From NCBI GenBank assembly GCA_048267165.1, contig JBLWYD010000016.1, forward strand, positions 1 through 64,000: DNA of 64,000 nucleotides, written 5' to 3'. This stretch comes from PGYR01 sp048267165 (GTDB taxonomy: Bacteria > Bacteroidota > Ignavibacteria > Kapaibacteriales > UBA2268). Both the position numbers and the translations under genes were made by a program. The stretch's first letter is position 1. Every line of letters begins with the position of its first letter. The notes beneath the pieces were generated by a model that had not been told where the DNA came from, searched no databases, and saw only the letters and a list, made by a program, of their open reading frames with translations. This document shows, in pieces, positions 16,671-25,930 of this stretch.

Positions 16671-18047
16671 TTATACTCTCTCAAAATTAGCGGTGAAATG
16701 TCTCAGAAATTCCGGCTCATAGGTGATTTTCATCCCTTTCGATTGTGACTTTTCAGCTATTATCTCTTCGAAAGTTTCTATTACATAGTCTATATGACTT
16801 TGGGTGTAAACTCTTCTCGGTATTGCTAATCTGACTAGCTCCATAGGTGCCGGTATTAATTTACCATTTTCATCTTTCTTTCCGAACATAACCGAGCCAA
16901 TTTCGCATCCTCTTATACCTCCTTTTATATACAAATCGCAGGCTAATGATTGACCTGGGAATTGTTCAACAGGTATATGATTATAGAATTCTTTAGCGTC
17001 TATATAAACAGCGTGCCCGCCAATAGGTCGCATAACTGGTACACCTAGCTCTATTAGTCTATCGCCTAAGTAGGTAGTACTTCTTATTCTATAGTGCAGA
17101 TAATCCTTGTCGAATACTTCTTCTAGCCCGATGGCAATTGCTTCCATATCTCTACCAGATAATCCCCCATAAGTCACAAACCCTTCCTTGATAATAAGAG
17201 TATTGATACAACTATCAGCTATTTTCTTGTCTTTTAGTGCTATGAAACCGCCCATATTAACAAGTGCATCTTTTTTTGCACTCATAACAGCACCGTCGGC
17301 TAAAGAGAACATTTCCTTCGCTATATCGCGGTAAGTGTAATCCTCAAATCCTTCCTCTCTTTCAGCTATAAAGTAAGCATTCTCAGCTATTCTACAACAA
17401 TCGAGTATGTATAGAACCCCATATTTATCGCAGATTCGTTTCACTTCACGAGCATTATGCATACTCACTGGCTGACCGCCACCACTATTATTAGTTACTG
17501 TCAGTATTACTGCACCTATGTTTTCTGCACCGTATTTCAAGATATTATCTTCCATTTGTTCCACATCCATATTCCCTTTGAAAGGATGGATAAGAGATGG
17601 TTTCTTACCTTCTTCGGTTATGCAGTCTATCGCTGTAGCCCCAGAATACTCTATATTTGCTCTAGTAGTATCGAAGTGAGTATTGCTCAGGAATACCTTG
17701 CCCTCGCCACCTATCTGAGTATATAGTATACTTTCACCCGCTCTACCTTGGTGGGTCGGTATTATGTTGTCGTAAGTCGTCAGACTAACGATTGCTTCTT
17801 TCATTCGTTTCCAACTTTTTGCTCCTGCATAGGACTCATCTCCTCTCATTATACCAGCCCATTGGTTAGCACTCATAGCCGATGTACCACTATCAGTCAG
17901 CAAATCTATTATCACTTTATCAGCGTCAAGTAAGAATAGGTTATTGTGTGCTTCTTCTAGATATTGGACTCTTTCTTCTTCGGTTGTTATTGTTATTTGC
18001 TCTATTGATTTGATTCTAAAGGGTTCTATTATAGTCTTGTGTTTCAT
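16671..18047 (-). CDS. tnaA: Tryptophanase (tryptophan indole-lyase)
   Basis: 458 residues from ATG 18047, placed by alignment and an AGAGAA purine stretch; the longer frame to 18116 adds an unlikely leader. PLP enzyme splitting tryptophan to indole, pyruvate and ammonia. The Schiff-base lysine is K259 in SAKKDALVNMGG. It can be told from tyrosine phenol-lyase by three specificity positions: FDTT (Asp, not Thr), GCEIG (Ile, not Arg) and LRHFTA near the C-terminus (His, not Phe). All three are of the tryptophanase type. The leader has short frames but none with tryptophan, so no classical TnaC peptide is seen. Confidence 0.92.
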   Translation of the reverse strand: MKHKTIIEPFRIKSIEQITITTEEERVQYLEEAHNNLFLLDADKVIIDLLTDSGTSAMSANQWAGIMRGDESYAGAKSWKRMKEAIVSLTTYDNIIPTHQGRAGESILYTQIGGEGKVFLSNTHFDTTRANIEYSGATAIDCITEEGKKPSLIHPFKGNMDVEQMEDNILKYGAENIGAVILTVTNNSGGGQPVSMHNAREVKRICDKYGVLYILDCCRIAENAYFIAEREEGFEDYTYRDIAKEMFSLADGAVMSAKKDALVNMGGFIALKDKKIADSCINTLIIKEGFVTYGGLSGRDMEAIAIGLEEVFDKDYLHYRIRSTTYLGDRLIELGVPVMRPIGGHAVYIDAKEFYNHIPVEQFPGQSLACDLYIKGGIRGCEIGSVMFGKKDENGKLIPAPMELVRLAIPRRVYTQSHIDYVIETFEEIIAEKSQSKGMKITYEPEFLRHFTANFERV

Positions 18048-18184
18048 TTTATTCTCTTTTATATAGTTTTTTATTTTTCTGTATCTGAAATTAATCAAAG
18101 CAAAGTAATAATACAAGAATAAATGACATTAAACTCTTAAATACATCATAAGTAAGTTAAATTGTGATAAAATGAATAATACGA

Positions 18185-18991
18185 TTAGTGTATGCTGACT
18201 ATCTGCGGTTCAGTGCATTCGAACTCTAGAAGACTAGAAGCCAATTCGCGGAACTTAGGTGACTCTTTTGATATGAAGAACTTGACGTTCTTATTATTAG
18301 TTTTATCGGTTAACATATCCCTATGCTTTAGCTCTTTGTATGTGTCGTGAGCAGCCCATTCTGAGGGGTCAACTATATGCAAATCGGGAGCAAATGCTTG
18401 TATTTTCTTTTTTAGGAACTGGTAGTGTGTGCAACCCAGTACTAGTACATCTATTTCATCTTGCAGCAAAGGAGCCATATACTCTTCGATTATATGATCA
18501 GCTTTATCAGTATGGATTTCATTGTTCTCTACTAGCTCTACGAACTTCGGCCCAGCTTTCTTGAATAGCTTGACTTTACCCGAACCCTCTGGTTCTTCTA
18601 GTGATTTACGGAAATGAGCGTTGCTAATAGTCGCTTCAGTTGCGATAATACCTATATGGCATATTTCATCTTCATCAAATTCGATAGCAAGTATCGGCTT
18701 TACTAAATCGACTAATCGGATATTTTCGAAGTTCTCTTTCAGCTCTTCTCTAGCATTATTAGATGCTGTGTTACAAGCGACGACAGTCATTTTAACATTC
18801 TTAGATTTAAGAAACTCAGCACAATCAAGTGAGTACTGTACTATTTCTTCTCTAGTCTTAGTTCCGTAGGGGACTTTTTCGGTATCGCCGAGATATATAA
18901 ATTCTTCGTTGGGCATTAGCTCTATCAGTGTTCTAAGTACTGATACTCCACCAACTCCCGAGTCGAAAACGCCAATTGGTCTATTGTCCAA
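18185..18991 (-). CDS. murI: Glutamate racemase
   Basis: 268 residues from TTG 18991 (LDNRPIGVFDSGVGG), chosen because a GAGGGAAAG purine tract stands directly before it and homologues start there; an upstream ATG at 19042 would lie deep in the preceding gene. The enzyme makes D-glutamate for peptidoglycan. Motifs: GVFDSGVGGVSVL with the N-terminal Asp, the catalytic cysteines in VVACNTASN and VLGCTHYQFL. It is the last gene of a coupled operon and overlaps the SDR gene by 11 bases. Confidence 0.93.
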   Translation of the reverse strand: MDNRPIGVFDSGVGGVSVLRTLIELMPNEEFIYLGDTEKVPYGTKTREEIVQYSLDCAEFLKSKNVKMTVVACNTASNNAREELKENFENIRLVDLVKPILAIEFDEDEICHIGIIATEATISNAHFRKSLEEPEGSGKVKLFKKAGPKFVELVENNEIHTDKADHIIEEYMAPLLQDEIDVLVLGCTHYQFLKKKIQAFAPDLHIVDPSEWAAHDTYKELKHRDMLTDKTNNKNVKFFISKESPKFRELASSLLEFECTEPQIVSIH

Positions 18992-19748
18992 CTTTCCCTC
19001 TCTTCGTAGCCAAATAATCGTAAATAGAATCGGGCATAACACCTAGTAAATAGGTGCCTATGTGGGTTTGCCAAGGGAATGAATAACTATTTTTACGGCT
19101 ATTGATTGCCTTATACATTAGCTTTGATGCTTTTGGGGCATCCATTAAAAAAGGCATTGGGTGCTTATTTTTCTTCGTCATATTTGTATCTACGAATCCA
19201 GGCTTTATAGTCATTACTCTGACACCATAACGCCTCATCTCGGCTCTAGCTGATTCAAGATAAGTACTAACTGCTGCTTTGGAGCTGCAATAGATACCCG
19301 AACCTTCGAAGCCACGAACATCAGCCATAGAGCTGACTCCTATGAATTCACCTTTCCCCTTTTCTTTGAAATATGGGAAAAGTATATGACCAAAGTTTAC
19401 AATTCCGAAATAATTAATACCCATAGTATTATGAGCCGTTTCCAAGTGGGGAATAGATAGATTATTGTTGATCCCAATTCCAGCGTTCAATATAGCCATA
19501 TCGATAGAGCCAAATTCTTCTTTAGCTATATCGAATGTAGATTTGCATTGGTCGTAATCGGAAACATCACAGCTTATGTAATGAATGTTGTTTTCGGCTG
19601 AGTTTATTTCTTCTTTTAGAGAGCTAAGTCTTTCGAAGTTTCTAGCTACCATATATAGGTTGTGACCGTCTTTGGCTATTAGTTTACATAGCTCCCGACC
19701 AATCCCTTCTGATGCACCAGTTATTAGTATGTTCTTTTTCTGTACTAT
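18981..19748 (-). CDS. Short-chain dehydrogenase/reductase without a canonical start codon
   Basis: SDR-family NAD(P) oxidoreductase. The cofactor motif TGASEGIG, the NAG motif ILNAGIG, the catalytic Ser (GVSSMAD) and YxxxK (YCSSKAA) are all in one frame. The first ATG of this frame (19652) lies after the TGASEGIG motif, so a start there would destroy the Rossmann fold. The frame stays open upstream to a stop near 19770, but contains no ATG, GTG or TTG. The best candidate is ATA at 19748, which overlaps the stop of the preceding gene (ATAG) and gives 255 residues, normal for the family. Substrate unknown. Confidence 0.75.
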   Translation of the reverse strand: MVQKKNILITGASEGIGRELCKLIAKDGHNLYMVARNFERLSSLKEEINSAENNIHYISCDVSDYDQCKSTFDIAKEEFGSIDMAILNAGIGINNNLSIPHLETAHNTMGINYFGIVNFGHILFPYFKEKGKGEFIGVSSMADVRGFEGSGIYCSSKAAVSTYLESARAEMRRYGVRVMTIKPGFVDTNMTKKNKHPMPFLMDAPKASKLMYKAINSRKNSYSFPWQTHIGTYLLGVMPDSIYDYLATKRGKVGQ

Positions 19749-20620
19749 TCTGGAACTCTGATTATGTAACTTTCATTTCTAGGATTGTTCAATTCTCTTT
19801 TCACTATCCATGGATTTAATAGCTTAACAGTTTTGTAGTCTGTACCGTTGTCTTTCGCCCACTGAGCTATATTTTTAATAGAATTATCAACTTTTATCTC
19901 TTTAGTAGCAGGGTCTTTATACCCTTTTAGATTACTTACGTCAAATCCGTATTTCTCTGGATTCTGCATCAATTCCTTGATTACTAATATACGGAAATAG
20001 TATCTAGAAGTCTCTTCATTAAGATATAAGTCAGTATATTTATCTTTCATTTGAAAATTCATGTCGTTCGCTATACCGTTCTTACCTCTGTTGTATCCAG
20101 CTATTGCTAAGGCCCAAGTCTTGAATTTCTTATGCCCTTCAGATAAGTACTGAAGTCCAGCTACTGTACTTTTCTCGGGGTGTCTTCTCTCATCTACATA
20201 TTCGTCAACTCTCAAATCTAATGAACGTCCTGTCTCTGGCATAATCTGCCATAATCCTTCGGCACCAGCAGAAGAACGCGACATATATAATGCACTTTCT
20301 GCAACTGAAACGTATTTCAAATCACTCGGCAGCTTGAATCTTTCTATATATGTATCATAGAGAGGGAAGTATCTTTCAGCTCTTTTTAGATAGAGTATTA
20401 CTTGACCCGACTGTTGCATAAGCAGAAGAAACTCTCTCTCAGCTCTTTCTCTTAGTTCTGGGTCTGTTAAATCTACTACCTCACCACATAGTGATAGAGT
20501 ATCAGGCAACCCTGCTTGCGAGACATAAGTATTATAGTTTTTATACTTTACTATTGCTCTCGTAGAATCGTTCTGTACCAGAGGAGATAGAAGGAATAAT
20601 ATGAATAGAAGCAGTTCCAT
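19745..20620 (-). CDS. Lytic transglycosylase, SLT/MltD type
   Basis: 291 residues with a short N-terminal hydrophobic signal. The SLT catalytic domain spans about 85-215: catalytic E108 in VAESALY, then GLWQIMPETGRSL and AGYNRG, the standard SLT motifs. Such enzymes cleave peptidoglycan with 1,6-anhydro-muramic acid formation. The C-terminal part (IKNIAQWAKDNGTDYKTVKLLNPWI) is a LysM-like or related binding module. It lies two bases after the ABC ATPase gene, and its stop overlaps the putative ATA start of the SDR gene. Confidence 0.88.
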   Translation of the reverse strand: MELLLFILFLLSPLVQNDSTRAIVKYKNYNTYVSQAGLPDTLSLCGEVVDLTDPELRERAEREFLLLMQQSGQVILYLKRAERYFPLYDTYIERFKLPSDLKYVSVAESALYMSRSSAGAEGLWQIMPETGRSLDLRVDEYVDERRHPEKSTVAGLQYLSEGHKKFKTWALAIAGYNRGKNGIANDMNFQMKDKYTDLYLNEETSRYYFRILVIKELMQNPEKYGFDVSNLKGYKDPATKEIKVDNSIKNIAQWAKDNGTDYKTVKLLNPWIVKRELNNPRNESYIIRVPE

Positions 20621-20622
20621 AA

Positions 20623-21231
20623 TTACAATCGGATAAAGTTATTGCACCAACTCATTTCATTACTTTCGTTGGTTGCTATCGCGACTAATTTACCGTTATT
20701 TTTTAGATTTTCAATCTCTTTTTTTAATGTTTCTATTCCGAATACATCAAGATTGGATGATGGCTCATCAAAAAAATATGCCTGATAGTCTCCTATCAAA
20801 TTCAGTATGATTTTTAGTCGTTGTTTCATTCCAGACGAGAAGTTTTTGATAGGCACATTTTTCTTTTTTAACAACTCGAATTTATCTAGATAATTCTCGA
20901 ATTCGGCTATATTTTCCTCGGTAGTTCTCAGCTTAATTACCAGCTTGTAGATCTCCAAAGGAGTGTAATCTTCGTATAGGTTGTAGTACGGGGCTATGTA
21001 AGATATATTCTTTAGAGTTATTTCATTATTGTTTTCTATATATCGGACTTTCCCTTTAGTTGGGTCAGATTGCCCAGCTATAATTTTGAGTAATGTCGAT
21101 TTGCCAGAACCATTTTTCCCCGTGATAGCAGTAACTTGACCGGAAGTTAGCATGCAATCCAAATCTCTGAATATATACTCTATATAGTCATACGACTTAC
21201 CTAGTTTATCTACTTCAATAGTTAAACTCAT
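20623..21231 (-). CDS. Short ABC transporter ATPase without visible permease
   Basis: 202 residues, CcmA-like in size. Walker A GKNGSGKS at 38-45, signature NFSSGMKQRLKI, Walker B AYFFDEPSSNLD. The H-loop histidine is replaced: the segment reads AIATNESNE where ITHD or similar is expected. No membrane partner is adjacent; neighbours are a secreted metalloprotease (4-base ATGA overlap) and a lytic transglycosylase. It may serve a cytochrome biogenesis-like or other exporter elsewhere; the missing histidine is seen in some relatives and need not mean inactivity. Confidence 0.8.
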   Translation of the reverse strand: MSLTIEVDKLGKSYDYIEYIFRDLDCMLTSGQVTAITGKNGSGKSTLLKIIAGQSDPTKGKVRYIENNNEITLKNISYIAPYYNLYEDYTPLEIYKLVIKLRTTEENIAEFENYLDKFELLKKKNVPIKNFSSGMKQRLKIILNLIGDYQAYFFDEPSSNLDVFGIETLKKEIENLKNNGKLVAIATNESNEMSWCNNFIRL

Positions 21232-22814
21232 TTTTTCACCATGAATTTTCCGACTTTCGAATCATCATCATTATACGCTTTGAATATATATACGCCATCA
21301 CCGAAAGCTGATAATTCGTTACTCAACAAATTCAACACAAGCTGACCTTTGTGGATAGCCACTTCTTTTTTGCCTGTATATACAACTTCCATTTCAGTTG
21401 TGTATATTTCAAGATAAATATTATCATATACGGAGGATTTCTCTGGTGCAGGTATGTGCAGCGATTCATTGAGGTTCAATCTGTATGGATTGGGATATGC
21501 GTCTGCATATCTTATTCCTTTTTCACCTTCAAACTCTAGTGCCGAATTGCAGTAAACTTCATCTGATTCATCTATGTAGAACAATGGTAATTTACCTAAT
21601 GGTGTTGACGAAGTGATGTCATTCATAGATAGAGTGTAGCTGGCTTTCTTCCTTAGAGATTGACCATTTCTAGCATTTTCTAAGTCGGTATTTGCAAGTA
21701 TTACTATAACCGTGTCGTTTGTAGATTTGTCATTGCTTTGTACTAATACTCGAGTTGGGCTGAAAGTAAATGGGATTAAATCAGCAGTTATTTCTATCTG
21801 ATTTTGATTGAACTTTACGTCATCAGTGAATGTAATCTCTGGCAACTCTTGAGAATGCTCGAAATAATTATCACCTGATGAATATCTACCCGTGTGATAC
21901 ATCCAAGTACTAAACTCGCAGAAAGCTTCTTTCAAATTGCTCAATTTTGAGATTAGAACATTATTAAGGGCGTCTGTCTTTTTAGTATTTTTTGTTAATT
22001 CATTCCAAAGCGCTAGTTGAATTCCATCGCCATATTTCTTGTAAGTGTATTGAAAGAATATAGCCATACCATAGCCAGCATCCGCACTTTCTTCATTTGT
22101 TAACGACATATCCATAGGGGATTCGAACCAGTTTTTGACCCATTGCATATAATCCAATATCTCAGGGAAAAAGCGATACTCCATAAAAGTAGAAGTCATT
22201 TCAGCTAATACTCTTGCATTATTATCAGTCATATAAAACTGAATAGCGTGATGAAACTCGTGGAATATTGTAATTTTCAATCCATCTATTCCAGTTGTTC
22301 TGAATTTTGGGACTTCTAGATAATCATTTTCTAAGACCATAAATGAAGATCTAAAATTAGAATTATTCGGAAATGAGCTAGATTCGGGTTGCATAGCTCC
22401 GTAGTAAGGAGTGTTTTTCAGTTCTTTGATGAATATATCATACATCGGTGTACCGCTTGACATACTGTCTAACTCGGAGAAAGGGAAGCCCAGTTCAACC
22501 ACCTCTTTTTGGTAAGCTAGCTCGGCATAGTAAGCGACAGAGTCAATATAATCGGGAATGCCGTTATTATTGATATCCTTGTTATCAACTGCGTTGAACC
22601 CTGTTACATCATAATGAATAGCGAAATGTTCATTCTCAGTGATTAAAGTAAATTGCATTTCCTCGCGAGAAATCTCGTTTGCCATAACACTGTTTTGCTT
22701 TCCGTTGTGTAAATTATCTAATGCTTCTGGATAGTAGCATTTGTGGCTACTGGCATAAGTATATGCACTAGAAAAAGTAAATGCGATTAATAATAATAGT
22801 AGGTACTTTTTCAT
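21228..22814 (-). CDS. Secreted zinc metalloprotease, MXAN_6640-like, with T9SS sorting domain
   Basis: 528 residues. Signal peptide residues 1-22. The zinc motif HEFHH occupies 185-189 (IFHEFHHAIQ), with a candidate third ligand E205 in LAEMTSTFMEY; this pattern and the upstream NNNGIPDYIDS segment resemble the MXAN_6640 putative metalloprotease family. Residues about 445-528 form a type A T9SS sorting domain (ADAYPNPYRLNL ... GVYIFKAYNDD ... GKFMVKK), so it is likely exported across the outer membrane. First gene of a coupled operon. Confidence 0.82.
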   Translation of the reverse strand: MKKYLLLLLIAFTFSSAYTYASSHKCYYPEALDNLHNGKQNSVMANEISREEMQFTLITENEHFAIHYDVTGFNAVDNKDINNNGIPDYIDSVAYYAELAYQKEVVELGFPFSELDSMSSGTPMYDIFIKELKNTPYYGAMQPESSSFPNNSNFRSSFMVLENDYLEVPKFRTTGIDGLKITIFHEFHHAIQFYMTDNNARVLAEMTSTFMEYRFFPEILDYMQWVKNWFESPMDMSLTNEESADAGYGMAIFFQYTYKKYGDGIQLALWNELTKNTKKTDALNNVLISKLSNLKEAFCEFSTWMYHTGRYSSGDNYFEHSQELPEITFTDDVKFNQNQIEITADLIPFTFSPTRVLVQSNDKSTNDTVIVILANTDLENARNGQSLRKKASYTLSMNDITSSTPLGKLPLFYIDESDEVYCNSALEFEGEKGIRYADAYPNPYRLNLNESLHIPAPEKSSVYDNIYLEIYTTEMEVVYTGKKEVAIHKGQLVLNLLSNELSAFGDGVYIFKAYNDDDSKVGKFMVKK

Positions 22815-22867
22815 AAAAGCATATAACCAGAGTAATTAGCTTGTGAAAGTTAAGCTGTTTGTGCGAA

Positions 22868-23287
22868 TTAGCGGAAAAGTTCTTTAATCATACCCCAAGT
22901 TCTTTTCACAGAACTCACGTTGTGGCTTATTTGGATTTCTTCCGAATCTTCGGAAGTGCCATTATCATAACGAACTTTAATTTTGTATTTCAAATCAATT
23001 TTTTCTTGGACTTGAGAATTCTTAGAATTCTTAATGAATGCCTCTACGTCAACGTGCTTGTAGCTAGTATTATCACCTTTTGCTTCTTTATCAGCTATTT
23101 TTGTGAATATTCCGTTATTAGCACGATATAGTTCGAAGCTTTTTACTTTCGCTTCGCTCCCCAATATCCACTCGACTAATACATTATCTCCCTCAGGTCT
23201 TGCGTTGATACGTGAGAAATCCAACGAACTAGCTAACAGCGTAATTGCTGCTAATAGGAAAAAAGATATGTAAATGATTTTCTTCAT
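22868..23287 (-). CDS. Secreted single fibronectin-III-like domain protein
   Basis: 139 residues with signal peptide (IIYISFFLLAAITLLASS). The rest looks like one FnIII/Ig fold: NVLVEWILGSEAKVKSFELYR, YKHVDVEAF and LKYKIKVRYDNG are the usual strand motifs. No catalytic residues. It lies 53 bases before the metalloprotease gene on the same strand and may be the first gene of that transcription unit. Role unknown. Confidence 0.65.
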   Translation of the reverse strand: MKKIIYISFFLLAAITLLASSLDFSRINARPEGDNVLVEWILGSEAKVKSFELYRANNGIFTKIADKEAKGDNTSYKHVDVEAFIKNSKNSQVQEKIDLKYKIKVRYDNGTSEDSEEIQISHNVSSVKRTWGMIKELFR

Positions 23288-23515
23288 CGCTGTAATTTAA
23301 TTAATTTATTTCAATTTCAAAACTACTTACTATACGATATAACACTTTAAATAGATTTTTAGTTACAAATTTAAGTATTACTACTAATAATACTGTAAAT
23401 AATGCGTTAAGTTTCTATTAATTAGCAATAAACTTGCCGAATTAATAACATATTTCATTTTTTTATAAAACTATTATTAACTTGAATTATTATAATCTAA
23501 CTAATATTATTCCTT

Positions 23516-24838
23516 ATGGATGGTCTTTTCAACGATATAAATAAAGCAAAGCAGTTGCGAAATACACCACTCGCTGAGAGAGCCAGACCGCAATCCATAG
23601 ACGAAGTAGCTGGACAGCAACACCTTATAGGTGAAAATGGGCCACTCCGTATGTTCTTCGAGTCGGGTAATTTCCCGTCTATTATTTTTTGGGGGCCTCC
23701 AGGAGTCGGTAAAACTACTTTCGCTAGCTTAATAGCGGAAGCTGGTGATTTCACTTATACTCGTATTTCGGCTATAGAGTCTGGCGTAAAAGAAATTCGT
23801 GAGATAATAGCTCGTTCAAAAATCAATTTCGAAAGTGGAAGGAAAAATCTCCTTTTCATAGACGAGATACATAGATTCAACAAATCGCAGCAAGATGCGC
23901 TTCTACACGCGGTAGAAACGGGAATACTCACTCTTATCGGTGCAACAACTGAAAACCCTTCTTTTGAAGTTAATGGGGCCCTGCTCAGTCGTTGTAATGT
24001 ATATAAGCTAAATCATCTAGAAAACGATGATGTACGTGGGCTAATAGAGCGAGTGCTAGAAACAGATTTAATACTTTCAGAATTGAAAATAGACATCAAA
24101 GATTGGGATACGCTCATCACACTTTCTGGTGGCGATGGTCGTACTGCTGTCAATGTACTAGAGACAGCTATAAAGTTCAGCAAACCAACTGATGACGGTA
24201 CTATTGTCCTCGATACTAAGCTTTTCGAGAGCTCGCTACTCCGCAGAGTAGTCAAATATGATAAAAAAGGTGATAATCACTACGATACTATTTCGGCTTT
24301 TATCAAATCTATGCGTGGCTCTGACCCAGATGCCGCATTGATATGGCTTGCGAAGATGATAGAAGCTGGTGAAGACCCGAAGTTCATAGCACGCAGATTG
24401 GTTATATTCGCAAGTGAGGACATAGGCAATGCCGATACAAACGCACTCCGAATAGCTACTTCCGTATTTGAGGCGGTGAATCTAATCGGTATGCCCGAAG
24501 CTGGTATTAACTTAGCTCAGGGAGTTACATATTTATCGTCAGCACCTAAATCCAACGCTTCCTACACTGCTTACAATAGTGCTTTGGATTTTGTTCGCAA
24601 ATCTGGAGAATTGCAGGTGCCTTTGCATTTGCGTAACGCACCTACTAAGCTAATGAAAGAAGAGGGTTATGGTAAAGAATACAAGTACCCGCACGATTTT
24701 GGTGGCTTTGTAGATCAGAATTATTTCCCAATTAATATTAAAAAACGCTATTTTTACAATCCTAAAAATTCTGGTTTAGAAAAGAAAATTAAGGAACGTT
24801 TAGATTTCTTGTGGAACAAAAAAGACGACACTAATTGA
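23516..24838 (+). CDS. rarA: Replication-associated recombination protein RarA (MgsA), AAA ATPase
   Basis: 440 residues, full length. AAA clamp-loader-like ATPase acting at stalled replication forks. N-terminal PLAERARPQSIDEVAGQQHL, Walker A GPPGVGKT at 60-67, Walker B FIDEIHRF, sensor GATTENPSFEVNGALLSRC, and the C-terminal tetramer domain with KSMRGSDPDAALIWLAKM are all diagnostic. The gene stop overlaps the TTG start of mltG (TTGA), so the two are coupled. Confidence 0.95.
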   Translation: MDGLFNDINKAKQLRNTPLAERARPQSIDEVAGQQHLIGENGPLRMFFESGNFPSIIFWGPPGVGKTTFASLIAEAGDFTYTRISAIESGVKEIREIIARSKINFESGRKNLLFIDEIHRFNKSQQDALLHAVETGILTLIGATTENPSFEVNGALLSRCNVYKLNHLENDDVRGLIERVLETDLILSELKIDIKDWDTLITLSGGDGRTAVNVLETAIKFSKPTDDGTIVLDTKLFESSLLRRVVKYDKKGDNHYDTISAFIKSMRGSDPDAALIWLAKMIEAGEDPKFIARRLVIFASEDIGNADTNALRIATSVFEAVNLIGMPEAGINLAQGVTYLSSAPKSNASYTAYNSALDFVRKSGELQVPLHLRNAPTKLMKEEGYGKEYKYPHDFGGFVDQNYFPINIKKRYFYNPKNSGLEKKIKERLDFLWNKKDDTN

Positions 24839-25845
24839 AAAAAATACTTTATACTATAGTCATATCTGTACTTATCCTAATACTACTATTTATCAGTTAC
24901 TCTAACTCAAAGATGAGCGAGCTGCCTTCTTTCAGCGATACGGTTACTGTCTTTGTACCCAAAAATTCGTCAGTTAATACGATATTAGAGAAATTCAATG
25001 AGCGAGATTTACTCCAACCATCATGGCTATTTTCTAACTACATCAAAATAAAGATGAAATTAGAAGGCAAGTCTGTATTCGCTGGATATTACGATATAGC
25101 ACCGAGTACAGCTAACGAAGATATAATTGAAAAGCTATTCACAGGTGGCTATGCGAAGACTATAAAAGTAACAATACCAGAAGGGTTAAGCAATAGAGAG
25201 ACAGCGGCATTAATAGCAGAGAAACTTAATTTAGATGCCAATAAATTCCTTGAATTAGCGAGTTCCGATAGCTTACTCAAAGCGTGGAACATACCTGCAA
25301 AATCGAGCATTGGCTATCTACTGCCCGAGACTTATGAGTTCTTCGGTGACGAATCTGAGCAAGTTGTAATAGATAAATTGCTTAAACATCACTTCGATTT
25401 TTGGACAGAGGACAGGGAGCAAGACTTAAAAGCTACAAAGTTGACTAAACATAAACTATTAGCAATCGCATCTATCGTGCAGGCAGAAACACCTCTGAAA
25501 TCAGAGCTACCAACTGTTGCAGGGTTGTACCTCAATCGTGTAAAAATAGGGATGTTATTGCAAGCTGACCCAACAGTTCAGTTCGCAGTCGGTGAAAAGA
25601 AGAGATTGCTTAACAGGGATTTGGAAATAGACAGCCCATATAACACATACAAATACGCTGGTATTCCCCCCGGACCAATTAATAATCCTGGGAAAGATGC
25701 AATTAAGGCATGTTTAGACCCAGAAGTCCACGAACTACTGTTTATGGTCGCTTACGGCGATGGTTCAGGGGCTCACTACTTTGCTAAAACGAATGCTGAG
25801 CACTCTCGGAATGTAGCAAAATACAGAAGAGCACGAGGAAGATAG
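24835..25845 (+). CDS. mltG: Endolytic peptidoglycan transglycosylase MltG (YceG-like)
   Basis: 336 residues starting at TTG in a four-base overlap with rarA. One N-terminal membrane helix (5-22) anchors it; a LysM-like region is followed by the YceG catalytic domain. The catalytic glutamate is E218 (ASIVQAETP), and GMLLQADPTVQFA, SPYNTYKYAGIPPGPI and NPG are the family signature. It is thought to set glycan strand length by cutting nascent peptidoglycan at the inner membrane. Confidence 0.93.
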   Translation: MKKILYTIVISVLILILLFISYSNSKMSELPSFSDTVTVFVPKNSSVNTILEKFNERDLLQPSWLFSNYIKIKMKLEGKSVFAGYYDIAPSTANEDIIEKLFTGGYAKTIKVTIPEGLSNRETAALIAEKLNLDANKFLELASSDSLLKAWNIPAKSSIGYLLPETYEFFGDESEQVVIDKLLKHHFDFWTEDREQDLKATKLTKHKLLAIASIVQAETPLKSELPTVAGLYLNRVKIGMLLQADPTVQFAVGEKKRLLNRDLEIDSPYNTYKYAGIPPGPINNPGKDAIKACLDPEVHELLFMVAYGDGSGAHYFAKTNAEHSRNVAKYRRARGR

Positions 25846-25930
25846 ATATTTAAGTGCTTTAGAATCAATTATTCTATAATTATTCCCTAAATTTGAAATC
25901 AATTTTTGAACAATATTTTATATTTCTCTA

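Noticed and set aside
18048..18140. Short frame (MSFILVLLLCFD) before tnaA as a TnaC leader peptide
   Set aside because: It has no tryptophan or the downstream proline needed in known TnaC arrest peptides.
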